Assembly: GCF_004795255.1 (NCBI RefSeq)
Contig: NZ_SSBQ01000002.1
Span: 4,184,001-4,248,000 of the forward strand
Origin: Streptomyces sp. RKND-216
GTDB taxonomy: Bacteria > Actinomycetota > Actinomycetes > Streptomycetales > Streptomycetaceae
Reading direction: 5' to 3'
Length of the DNA: 64,000 bases
The translations under genes and the position numbers were made by a program. This document shows, in pieces, positions 32,089 through 39,317 of the stretch (position 1 is its first letter; each line of letters starts with the position of its first letter). The notes under the pieces were generated by a model, which worked only from the letters and a program-made list of their open reading frames with translations, searched no databases and had not been told where the DNA came from.

Positions 32089-33362
32089 GCCAGGTGTGCG
32101 GTGTTGTGGGCGAGTAGCCGGTCCGTCAGCGCCTCGGCGCGGTCGTACTGGCCGACCAGGGGGTGTGCCAGCAGTGCCCGCGCCACGCGGTCCCGGCCGC
32201 CGCGCACGGCGGCGTCCAGGGCCAGGTCCTCGTACGCGGCGACGTGCGCGATCAGTCCCGCGTACAGCGGGTCCACGGGCGGTGCGGGCAGCGGCCGCGC
32301 GCCGGCGGCAGTGATCCGTGCGGGCACCTCCACCACCGCGTCGTCCGGCAGGAACGGCAGCGTGCTGTCGTTGCGCACGTTGACCACCTGCACGGACCCG
32401 GTGCCGGTCTCCGGCCCGCCGCCGAGCAGCGAGGCGGCGAGGGCGACCGCCGCCTCCGAGTAGAACGCCCCGCCCCGCTTCGCCAGCAGCTCCGGCTTCC
32501 GCGTCAGCGCCGGGTCTTCGTACATGGCGAGCAACTGCGCCTCCAGGGCGGCGACTTCGCTCGCCCGCGAGGGCTTGTTCCGCATATCGTCGACGACCTG
32601 GTCGTGGGCGTAGAAGTACCGCAGGTAGTAGGAGGGGACGACGCCGAGCCGTTCCAGCACCGGTTGGGGCAGCCGCAGATGCTCGGCGAGCCGCGCCGCG
32701 TGCGCGTCGAGCAGCCCGGGCAGCAGATCGGGCCCGTCGGGGCCGCCCTGCCGGACGGCCAGCTCCCAGGTGAGGTGGTTGAGCCCGTAGTGGTCCAGGT
32801 GGAGTTCGTCCGGCTGGGTGCCGAGCAGTTCGGCGAAGGTGCGCTGGAGGTGGATCGCCACGTTGCACAGGCCGAGGGCCTTGTGGCCGGCCTGGAGCAG
32901 CGCCCTCGTCACGATGCCCACCGGGTTGGTGAAGTCGATGATCCACGCGTCCGGGTTGCGGCGGCGTACGCGTTCGGCGATGTCCAGCACGACGGGGACG
33001 GTGCGCAGCGCCTTGGCCAGCCCGCCCGCGCCCGTGGTCTCCTGGCCCACGCAGCCGCACTCCAGCGGCCATGCCTCGTCCTGCGCGCGGGCCGCCTGGC
33101 CGCCCACGCGGAGCTGGAGCAGCACCGCGTCGGCCCTCTCGACCGCCCCGTCCAGGTCCGCGGTGGTGGTGACTTTCGCCGGGTGGTCCTGCGCCCGCAG
33201 GAGTCGTCGGGCGAAGGCGCCGACCGGGGCGAGGCGTTCGGCGGCCGGGTCGACGAGGATCAGCTCGTCCACCGGCAGCGTGTCGCGCAACCGGGCGAGC
33301 CCGTCGACGAGTTCGGGCGTGTAGGTGGAGCCGCCGCCGACCACGGCGAGGGTGACGTTCAT
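32079..33362 (-). CDS. GH4 family 6-phospho-beta-glucosidase-like enzyme
   Basis: 427 residues from ATG 33362, behind GAGAGGCACC. The N-terminal NAD-binding fold (LAVVGGGSTYTPELVDGL) and GH4 marks are clear: IDFTNPVGIVTRAL, GLCNVAIH (metal-ligand Cys), DHYGLNHLTW and the late FYSEAAVALAASLLGGG. GH4 enzymes use NAD+ and Mn2+ to cleave glycosides by oxidation and elimination, generally after uptake. Full length for the family. It overlaps the kinase gene by 10 nt. The DasR-like site 29-44 nt before the start points to aminosugar control, so the true substrate may be a GlcNAc-containing disaccharide rather than a glucoside. Confidence 0.88.
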   Translation of the reverse strand: MNVTLAVVGGGSTYTPELVDGLARLRDTLPVDELILVDPAAERLAPVGAFARRLLRAQDHPAKVTTTADLDGAVERADAVLLQLRVGGQAARAQDEAWPLECGCVGQETTGAGGLAKALRTVPVVLDIAERVRRRNPDAWIIDFTNPVGIVTRALLQAGHKALGLCNVAIHLQRTFAELLGTQPDELHLDHYGLNHLTWELAVRQGGPDGPDLLPGLLDAHAARLAEHLRLPQPVLERLGVVPSYYLRYFYAHDQVVDDMRNKPSRASEVAALEAQLLAMYEDPALTRKPELLAKRGGAFYSEAAVALAASLLGGGPETGTGSVQVVNVRNDSTLPFLPDDAVVEVPARITAAGARPLPAPPVDPLYAGLIAHVAAYEDLALDAAVRGGRDRVARALLAHPLVGQYDRAEALTDRLLAHNTAHLAWL

Positions 33363-33390
33363 GCGGTGCCTCTCCGGCGAAGTCTCGACA

Positions 33391-33406
33391 AGTGGTCTAG
33401 ACAATA
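33391..33406. promoter_or_regulatory. DasR-type operator (dre) candidate
   Basis: AGTGGTCTAGACAATA matches the Streptomyces dre consensus ACTGGTCTAGACCAGT at 12 of 16 positions, including the entire TGGTCTAGAC core. It lies immediately upstream of the GH4-kinase operon, where a GntR-family repressor responding to glucosamine-6-phosphate would block transcription. Confidence 0.75.
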
Positions 33407-33479
33407 TCCGGCGCGAGGTCGAAGGGGGAGGGGGCGGTGCCGGTGGCCCGGGTCCCCTGGGGCCCGGGAGGGCCGGGCG

Positions 33480-34460
33480 TCAGTCCCGGGCGTCCTTGCG
33501 CAGCGAGACGCGGCCCGCCTCGACCGCCAGCGACTCGTCGTCGACGAGCTGCACGCCCTCGGCGTCCAGCGCGCGCTTGATGCGCCAGCGCAGCTCGCGC
33601 TCCACGCCCAGCGCCTTGCCGGGCATCGTCTTGACCGCGACCCGCACGGTCATCGACTCCAGCGTGACCGAGTCCAGGCCCAGCACCTCGACGCCGCCCC
33701 ACAGGTGCTCGTCCCAGGGCTCGGACTTCGCCAGTTCCTCGCCGGCCGCAGCGATCGCGGCGCGGACCACGTCGAGGTTCTCGGTGGCGCGCACCTGCAC
33801 GTCCACGGAGGCCGTGGCCCAGCCCTGGCTGAGGTTGCCGACCCGCTTGATCTCGCCGTTGCGGACATACCAGATCTCTCCGTCGTCGCCGCGTAGCTTC
33901 GTCACGCGCAGGCCGATCTCCAGCACCGTCCCGGTCGCCTCGCCCGCGTCCACCCGGTCTCCCACGCCGTACTGGTCCTCCAGAAGCATGAACATGCCGG
34001 TCAGTACGTCGGTCACCAGGTTGCGGGCGCCGAAGCCCAGGGCGACGCCCGCGACGCCCGCGCTGGCCAGCAGCGGCGCGAGGTTGATGCCCAGCGTCGA
34101 CAGCACGATCAGTACGGCGGTGCCCATGATCAGCAGCGACGAGACGCTGCGCAGCACGGAGCCGATGGCCTCCGAGCGCTGCCGCCTGCGCTCGGCGTTG
34201 ACCAGCAGGCCGCGCAGCGCGTTCCCACTGGCCTCGGCCTCGGCGTTCCGGTTCACCCGCCGGACGAACTTGGTGATCGCCCGCCGGACCACGACGTTCA
34301 GCACGAAGGCCACGACCAGGATCAGCGCGATCCGGATGCCGCCCGCCAGCCAGAACTCCCAGTTCCGCTCTATCCAGCCCGCGGCGGTGTCGGCCGTCCG
34401 GCGGGCCTCCTCGATCGAGGGGACCGCGGGCGGCGGGGTGGCTCCGGACAACAGGGGCAC
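33480..34460 (-). CDS. Small-conductance mechanosensitive channel (MscS family)
   Basis: 326 residues from GTG 34460, with GGAAGG 8-13 nt upstream. TM helices lie at about 38-58 (GIRIALILVVAFVLNVVV), 100-122 and a third, pore-lining helix (LLASAGVAGVALGFGARNLVTDVLTGMFMLLEDQYGVGD). Then come the beta domain (GDRVDAGEATGTVLEIGLRVTKLRGDDGEIWYVRNGEIKRVGN) and a ferredoxin-like C-terminus. It opens under membrane tension to release osmolytes. Single gene, divergent from the HNH protein. Confidence 0.92.
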   Translation of the reverse strand: MPLLSGATPPPAVPSIEEARRTADTAAGWIERNWEFWLAGGIRIALILVVAFVLNVVVRRAITKFVRRVNRNAEAEASGNALRGLLVNAERRRQRSEAIGSVLRSVSSLLIMGTAVLIVLSTLGINLAPLLASAGVAGVALGFGARNLVTDVLTGMFMLLEDQYGVGDRVDAGEATGTVLEIGLRVTKLRGDDGEIWYVRNGEIKRVGNLSQGWATASVDVQVRATENLDVVRAAIAAAGEELAKSEPWDEHLWGGVEVLGLDSVTLESMTVRVAVKTMPGKALGVERELRWRIKRALDAEGVQLVDDESLAVEAGRVSLRKDARD

Positions 34461-34767
34461 AGCGCAACCTTCCGTGCGGGACGCGGCCGCACGGCCGGGA
34501 ACGGGGCCTCGCGGGGGCTCCGTGCGGGAAGCGGACGCCTCCCCACACTAACGGCGCCTCGCCCCCCGCCCGCGCGACGGACGGGAGGTTCCGGTCACGC
34601 ACCGGTCACCCCCTGCCACTGACCGGCGGTTCGGTGGAACGTCGTGTGGTGAAAAACACGGACACCGCGTTACCGGGCCGTGGTGGCGCAGGTGCAGGGG
34701 CAGACGACACACTGAGGGGAGATCGTCCCGGCGCGAGCCACGCGCCGCCGACGGAACTGGAGGCACC
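34461..34767. other. Divergent intergenic region (MscS channel / HNH gene)
   Basis: 307 nt presumed to hold both promoters. I see no palindrome or coding sequence; a GGAGG site at its right end serves the HNH gene. Confidence 0.5.
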
Positions 34768-35307
34768 GTGCCGCATGTCCTGGTCCTCAACGCGTCGTAC
34801 GAGCCGCTCGGCGTCGTACCGCTTCGCCGCGCGCTCATCCTCGTACTCAACGACAAGGCAGTCAGCCTCGAGGACTCCGGCGCCCTGATGCACAGCGCGA
34901 CCCGTGTCATACCCGCCCCCAGCGTCGTACGCCTGAAGCGTTTCGTGCGGGTGCCCTTTCGCGGCCCCGTTCCCCTGACCCGCCGCGCACTGTTCGCGCG
35001 GGACGGGGGCCGCTGCGCGTACTGCGGTGGCGTCGCAACCAGCGTCGACCACGTCATCCCGCGCAGCCGCGGCGGGCAGCACACCTGGGAGAACGTGGTG
35101 GCGGCCTGCCGCCGCTGCAACCACGTGAAGGCCGACCGCCACGTCGCCGAGATCGGATGGCGGTTGCGGCACCAGCCCGCGCCGCCCACCGGCCTGGCCT
35201 GGCGGATCATCGGCACCGGTCATCGCGACCCACGCTGGTTGCCGTATCTCCAACCGTACGGCGCGGACGACGCCATGGCCCGGATCGAGGGCAGAGTTCC
35301 TGCCTGA
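34768..35307 (+). CDS. HNH endonuclease-domain protein
   Basis: 179 residues from GTG 34768, with GGAGG 5-9 nt upstream. A conserved N-terminal extension (LVLNASYEPLGVVPLRRALILVLNDKAV) precedes the HNH core: RDGGRCAYCGGVATSVDHVIPRSRGGQHTWENVVAACRRCNHVKADR. This contains both Zn-binding CxxC pairs and the DH and N residues of the beta-beta-alpha-metal site. The family is universal in actinobacteria and in many phyla as a single housekeeping gene; its DNA target is unclear. There is no methylase, repair gene or integrase next to it, so it is not obviously part of a restriction system. Confidence 0.9.
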   Translation: MPHVLVLNASYEPLGVVPLRRALILVLNDKAVSLEDSGALMHSATRVIPAPSVVRLKRFVRVPFRGPVPLTRRALFARDGGRCAYCGGVATSVDHVIPRSRGGQHTWENVVAACRRCNHVKADRHVAEIGWRLRHQPAPPTGLAWRIIGTGHRDPRWLPYLQPYGADDAMARIEGRVPA

Positions 35308-35319
35308 GACCGGGCCATC

Positions 35320-35367
35320 ACCGTGCAGGGGCGCCGACTCCGCGCGGGGACGGCGCCCCGGCACGGT
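35320..35367. terminator. Bidirectional terminator hairpin
   Basis: A stem of about 15 bp (35320-35335 with 35352-35367) around a 16-nt loop lies between the convergent HNH and GH84 genes. It touches the GH84 stop codon. Confidence 0.7.
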
Positions 35368-38300
35368 CAGTCGTGACCGCCGTCCTCCCCGCCCGGACGC
35401 CCCTCCGCGTCCGCAGCGTCCCGGCCGTCCTCGGTGACCCGAGCGTCCTCGCCGTCCCGGGCGTCCCCGCGGACGGCGTACGCCTCGACCGACCACAGCG
35501 AGTAGCCGAAGCGCGTCCCGCGCTCCTCGCCCCGCACCCGGACGAACCGCGTGTCCTCCGGGGCGTCCATCCGCACGCTCTCCCGGCCGCCGCGGCCTTC
35601 GCTCACGGACGCCGCCGTGCGCCAGTCCAGGCCGTCCGGCGACACCTCGATCCGGTACCGCGCGCCGTACGCCTCCTGCCAGTGCAGCACCACCTCGCCG
35701 ACCCGGGCGGGCCGGTCCAGCTCGATCCGCACCCACGCGTCGTCCTCGGCCGGCGAGGACCAGCGGGTCTCCGGGTCGCCGTCCGTGACGGCGGACGCCG
35801 GAAAGTCGGGCGTCTCGTCCCCGGAGGAGACCGCCGCCGCGCCGCGCGCGAGGTCGGGCCCGCCCGCCGCCGGGAACGCCCGCACGGTCAGCGTGCGGCG
35901 CTGCTCCCCGAAAGCCACCCCGACCCGGTACACGCCCGGCCGTACGTCCTTCCCCGCCACGACCTCCAGCGGTACCCGGGTCGAGCCGCCGCGCTGCACG
36001 GTGACCTCGTCCGGCGCCCGGACGGTGAAGCCGTCGGGCGCGTCCACCTCCAGCTCGCCGCGCACGTCCTGCGGGCGGTGGCCGGTGAGCCGCGCCGTGA
36101 TCTGTGCCCCCTCGCCGCCGGCGGCCGCGTACACCTCCTGCCGGGACAGCTCCAGCGAGGTGCCGGGGGTGTCCGCGTACCAGGGGGTGATCTCGTGCAC
36201 CACCGGGGCGCGGGTGCCGTCCTCCCAGCGCAGCCGTACGGCGTCCGCGGTGGCCCGGGACGCATCGGACTGCGTCCAGCCGCTGCCGGACAGCCGCCCG
36301 ATCCGGCGCCAGCCCTCGCCCGGCACGCGGACCTCGACCTCCGCACGGGTACCGGAGCCGGGCCCGGTCAGCACCGTCACCGCCGTCAGCGGGCGGGGCC
36401 GGTCCAGCTCCACGGTGAGGGCCTGCCCGGCCGCGTCCGCCGATCCGGACGGGCTCCGCTCCTCCGGCAGGGTGGGCGGCAGGTGAGTCGTGGGCGTCGT
36501 GCGGGCCCGGTAGGCGGTGCCCGGATCGCCGTCCACCGCCTTCGCCACCGAAGCACCCCTCCGGCCGGGCGGCCCGCCGTCGGCCTTCCGCTCCGCTCCG
36601 CCGCCGGCGCGCACGCCGGTCCAGTCCCCGGCGGTCTTCAGCGCGCGGTCCAGGAACGCGGGAAGCACGCCCTCGCCCACGACCACCTGCGCGGCCTTCG
36701 CCTCGCCGCGCAGCCGCTGCACCTCCAGCTGCGCCTCCCAGGCCGCCGCGCCGTCCCCGCGCGCCTGCGCCGACAGCAGCCGCACCGCCGCGTCGCCGGC
36801 CCAGCCCAGCAGTGCGAGCTGGTCGAGCCACGGCTCGGCGTCCCGCGCCAGCGGGCGGGGCGCCTGCTCCGTGGCCCGGCGCATGGTGCGGAACGCCTCG
36901 CGCAGCCGGTCCGCCGCGGTCTTCAGCCCGGCACGGTCGTCGGCGGCGTGCGCCTCCCAAAGGGCGTCGAGGAGCGGCACCAGGTGCGCCGACTCCTTAC
37001 CGCCCAGCATCGACGACGCGTCGTTCCCGGCCAGCGCGCGCACGGCGGCACGTGCGCCCGGCGCCTCGCCGGCCAGGGTGTCGACCGCCGCCTCCCAGGA
37101 GGCGCCGGGGGTGTAGTCGCGCGGGTTCCAGGCGAAGTCCGCCACCGTGAAGAGGGGGATGCGGGAGGCGACGGGCTGCTCCATGGCGTTGGCCAGCAGT
37201 GCCGACGAGCCGGAGGCCACGGCCGGCTGCCGCCCCCGGTACGGGCCGAGGAACAACCGTTCGGGCGCGTAGTCGTTGACGGGGTAGTTGTCCATCGTGA
37301 CCACAGGCTGCTGCGGGTACGCCTTCCGTACGCCCGCGAGCTCGCCGCCGGTGATGGTGCGCGGCACCACGCCCACGCCCGTCCACGCCACCTGCACGGA
37401 GTCGTCCAGCGCGCGGGCCAGCGCCGTCCGGTACGCGGTGCGGCCCTCCTGGTAGAACTCGGTCGGCAGCACGGACAGCGGCTCCAGGTCGCGGTCGCCC
37501 TCCTTCCGCCGCTGTGCGAGGTGCGTGGCGACCTCGCCGGCCACCTCGGCCTGCGCCCGGGCTGCCGCCTCGGGGCCGGTGCCATAGGTGTCGGCGTCCT
37601 CCTCGCAGTGCCACTCCTCGTAGGACACGTCGTCGAACTGCAACTGGAAGGCGCGGGCGCCCAGCGCCCGCATGGCGTCCAATTTGCGCAGCAGCGCGCG
37701 GCGGTCCTCCCCGGAGGAGAAGCACAGGCTCTGGCCGGGCGCGACCGCCCAGCCCAGCACCACGTGGTTCTCCTCCGCGCGCCGCGCCAGCTCGCGGAAC
37801 GCGGCGCGCTGCGCGGCCGGGTAGGGGTCGCGCCAGCGGGCGGACTGCCGGAACGGGTCGCCGCCGGGCGCGTACACGTAGCGGTTCTGCTTGGTGTGGC
37901 CGAGGAAGTCCAGCTGTTCCAGACGTTCGGCGTGGCTCCATGGCTCGCCGTAGAAGCCTTCCGTGACGCCGCGGGCCCGGGCGGTCGGCCAGTCGCGGAT
38001 CACCACGCCCGGCACGCCGGTCGCGCCGTCCCGTTCGGTGACCAGCTGCCGCAGCGTCTGCGCTGCGTGGAAGAGCCCCGCCCCGCCCACGCCCGACAGG
38101 GCCACGGTGTCCTGGCCGTCGACGCGGCCGGTGGCGAGGCGGTAGCCGCCGACCGGCAGGTCGCCCCGCTCCCGCACCTTCAGTGCCCGCAGCGCCTCGC
38201 CGGCGGCCACCGTCCCCACCCGGACCACCGTGCCGCGGGGCGCGGGCCGCTCGCCGGGCGCGCTCTCGTGCACGGTCCGCGCGCCTGCCCGGCGCAGCGT

Positions 38301-38648
38301 CTCCCGCACCACCCGGAGCGCGTACGGGTCGGCGTCCTCGTCGGTGACCAGTGTCACCTCGGCGCCCAGCGGGGCGAACGCATCCCGGTCGGCCGTGATC
38401 TGCTGTGGGCGCGGCCACACCTGCGGCGCCTCGTCTTCCCGCGTACGGTCCTCGCCGCGGCTGTTCGTCCCGTCCCCGGGGCCGCCCGGGGCCGCGTGCA
38501 CGGTCGCCGGGCCGCCACCGAGGAGTCCCGAGACCACCCCCGCCACCAGCGCTGCCGCGCCCGCGCTGCGGGCCAGGCGGCGAGGACGGCGGGACGCGGG
38601 GACGTGCGGCCTCGCCTCGTGGCGGGCGTCACGGTCCGGTGACAGCAC
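35367..38648 (-). CDS. Secreted GH84 beta-N-acetylglucosaminidase
   Basis: 1093 residues from GTG 38648, preceded by GGGAGGGAG. The signal peptide spans about 20-52 (RRPRRLARSAGAAALVAGVVSGLLGG up to VHA). A GH20b-like alpha/beta domain (about 70-220) leads to the GH84 barrel, which starts RGVTEGFYGEPWSHAERLEQLDFLGHTKQNRYVYAPGGDP. Its catalytic Asp pair is in QLQFDDVS near residue 335. A helical bundle and two discoidin-like (F5/8C) regions follow, the last near 930-1050 with VTDGDPETRWSSP. Substrate-assisted hydrolysis of GlcNAc from glycans or glycoproteins outside the cell is expected. It fits the aminosugar genes 2 kb away. Confidence 0.9.
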   Translation of the reverse strand: MLSPDRDARHEARPHVPASRRPRRLARSAGAAALVAGVVSGLLGGGPATVHAAPGGPGDGTNSRGEDRTREDEAPQVWPRPQQITADRDAFAPLGAEVTLVTDEDADPYALRVVRETLRRAGARTVHESAPGERPAPRGTVVRVGTVAAGEALRALKVRERGDLPVGGYRLATGRVDGQDTVALSGVGGAGLFHAAQTLRQLVTERDGATGVPGVVIRDWPTARARGVTEGFYGEPWSHAERLEQLDFLGHTKQNRYVYAPGGDPFRQSARWRDPYPAAQRAAFRELARRAEENHVVLGWAVAPGQSLCFSSGEDRRALLRKLDAMRALGARAFQLQFDDVSYEEWHCEEDADTYGTGPEAAARAQAEVAGEVATHLAQRRKEGDRDLEPLSVLPTEFYQEGRTAYRTALARALDDSVQVAWTGVGVVPRTITGGELAGVRKAYPQQPVVTMDNYPVNDYAPERLFLGPYRGRQPAVASGSSALLANAMEQPVASRIPLFTVADFAWNPRDYTPGASWEAAVDTLAGEAPGARAAVRALAGNDASSMLGGKESAHLVPLLDALWEAHAADDRAGLKTAADRLREAFRTMRRATEQAPRPLARDAEPWLDQLALLGWAGDAAVRLLSAQARGDGAAAWEAQLEVQRLRGEAKAAQVVVGEGVLPAFLDRALKTAGDWTGVRAGGGAERKADGGPPGRRGASVAKAVDGDPGTAYRARTTPTTHLPPTLPEERSPSGSADAAGQALTVELDRPRPLTAVTVLTGPGSGTRAEVEVRVPGEGWRRIGRLSGSGWTQSDASRATADAVRLRWEDGTRAPVVHEITPWYADTPGTSLELSRQEVYAAAGGEGAQITARLTGHRPQDVRGELEVDAPDGFTVRAPDEVTVQRGGSTRVPLEVVAGKDVRPGVYRVGVAFGEQRRTLTVRAFPAAGGPDLARGAAAVSSGDETPDFPASAVTDGDPETRWSSPAEDDAWVRIELDRPARVGEVVLHWQEAYGARYRIEVSPDGLDWRTAASVSEGRGGRESVRMDAPEDTRFVRVRGEERGTRFGYSLWSVEAYAVRGDARDGEDARVTEDGRDAADAEGRPGGEDGGHD

Positions 38649-39056
38649 GGCGGCTCCCTCCCTGACGGCGTTCCGGCGCCGACGCGTGTATGCGTCGCCG
38701 CGTTCCGTGGTGCCGCACCCAAGGTAGCGGTCCGTAGCCGCGTGGTCTCCTCCCCGCCCCGCACCCCTCGGAGACGCGCTGCCGGGCCCCGGCCGCCGGG
38801 ACCGGGCCGAGCGGCACGGACGCCACGCCCGGTGACACACCGTCGCCGAGTGATCACACCCGGTGGCATGGCGTAAAATGTGGAGCGCGATGCCCAGAAT
38901 GTCCGATACTCCTTCGCTCTGCCGGGTGCCCCACCGGCAAATCGGCGGAGCGAGCCACGTGAGGTGGGACACGTTCCTTCGCGGAACACGTCTGTCCTCC
39001 CGCAGGCTGGGTAAGCGCGCACTTGACCATCGACATCCATGAACGGGAGGCCCGCC
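38649..39056. other. Long divergent intergenic region (GH84 / LTSE protein)
   Basis: 408 nt. It holds an AT-richer patch (TAAAATG near 38874) and a small hairpin (GTTCC-TTCGC-GGAAC near 38969-38983). No credible gene; probably promoters for both sides. Confidence 0.5.
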
Positions 39057-39317
39057 GTGGCCGCGTCCGCCGAAGCCCTGATGACCGTCCTGATTCCCAA
39101 ACAGGTGCACGAGTCGGTAGAACCGGCCGGTGTGTCCGACATCGACTCCGGCCTGGACGGCTCGTGCTCCAGCGGCTACCCCGAGGCGCCGCTCACCAGT
39201 GAACCGCCGCTCGCCGACGTCGCACCGCTGACCAGCGAGCTCCCCATCGCCGCCGAACTGCCGCTCACCAGCGAGCCCACCGGCACCGGCTTCGGCGCGG
39301 AGTCCACGGACATCTGA
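39057..39317 (+). CDS. Small LTSE-repeat protein coupled to malQ
   Basis: 86 residues from GTG 39057, with GGGAGG 7-12 nt upstream; ATG 39039 is in frame but would place that site within the gene. It is acidic, with no Trp, no membrane helix or signal peptide, and one Cys. The C-terminal half repeats PLTSE three times (PLTSEPP, PLTSELP, PLTSEPT). The TGA shares its last base with the malQ ATG (TGATG). Translation coupling implies co-production with the glucanotransferase. I recognise no family; a disordered partner or regulator is possible. Confidence 0.65.
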   Translation: MAASAEALMTVLIPKQVHESVEPAGVSDIDSGLDGSCSSGYPEAPLTSEPPLADVAPLTSELPIAAELPLTSEPTGTGFGAESTDI

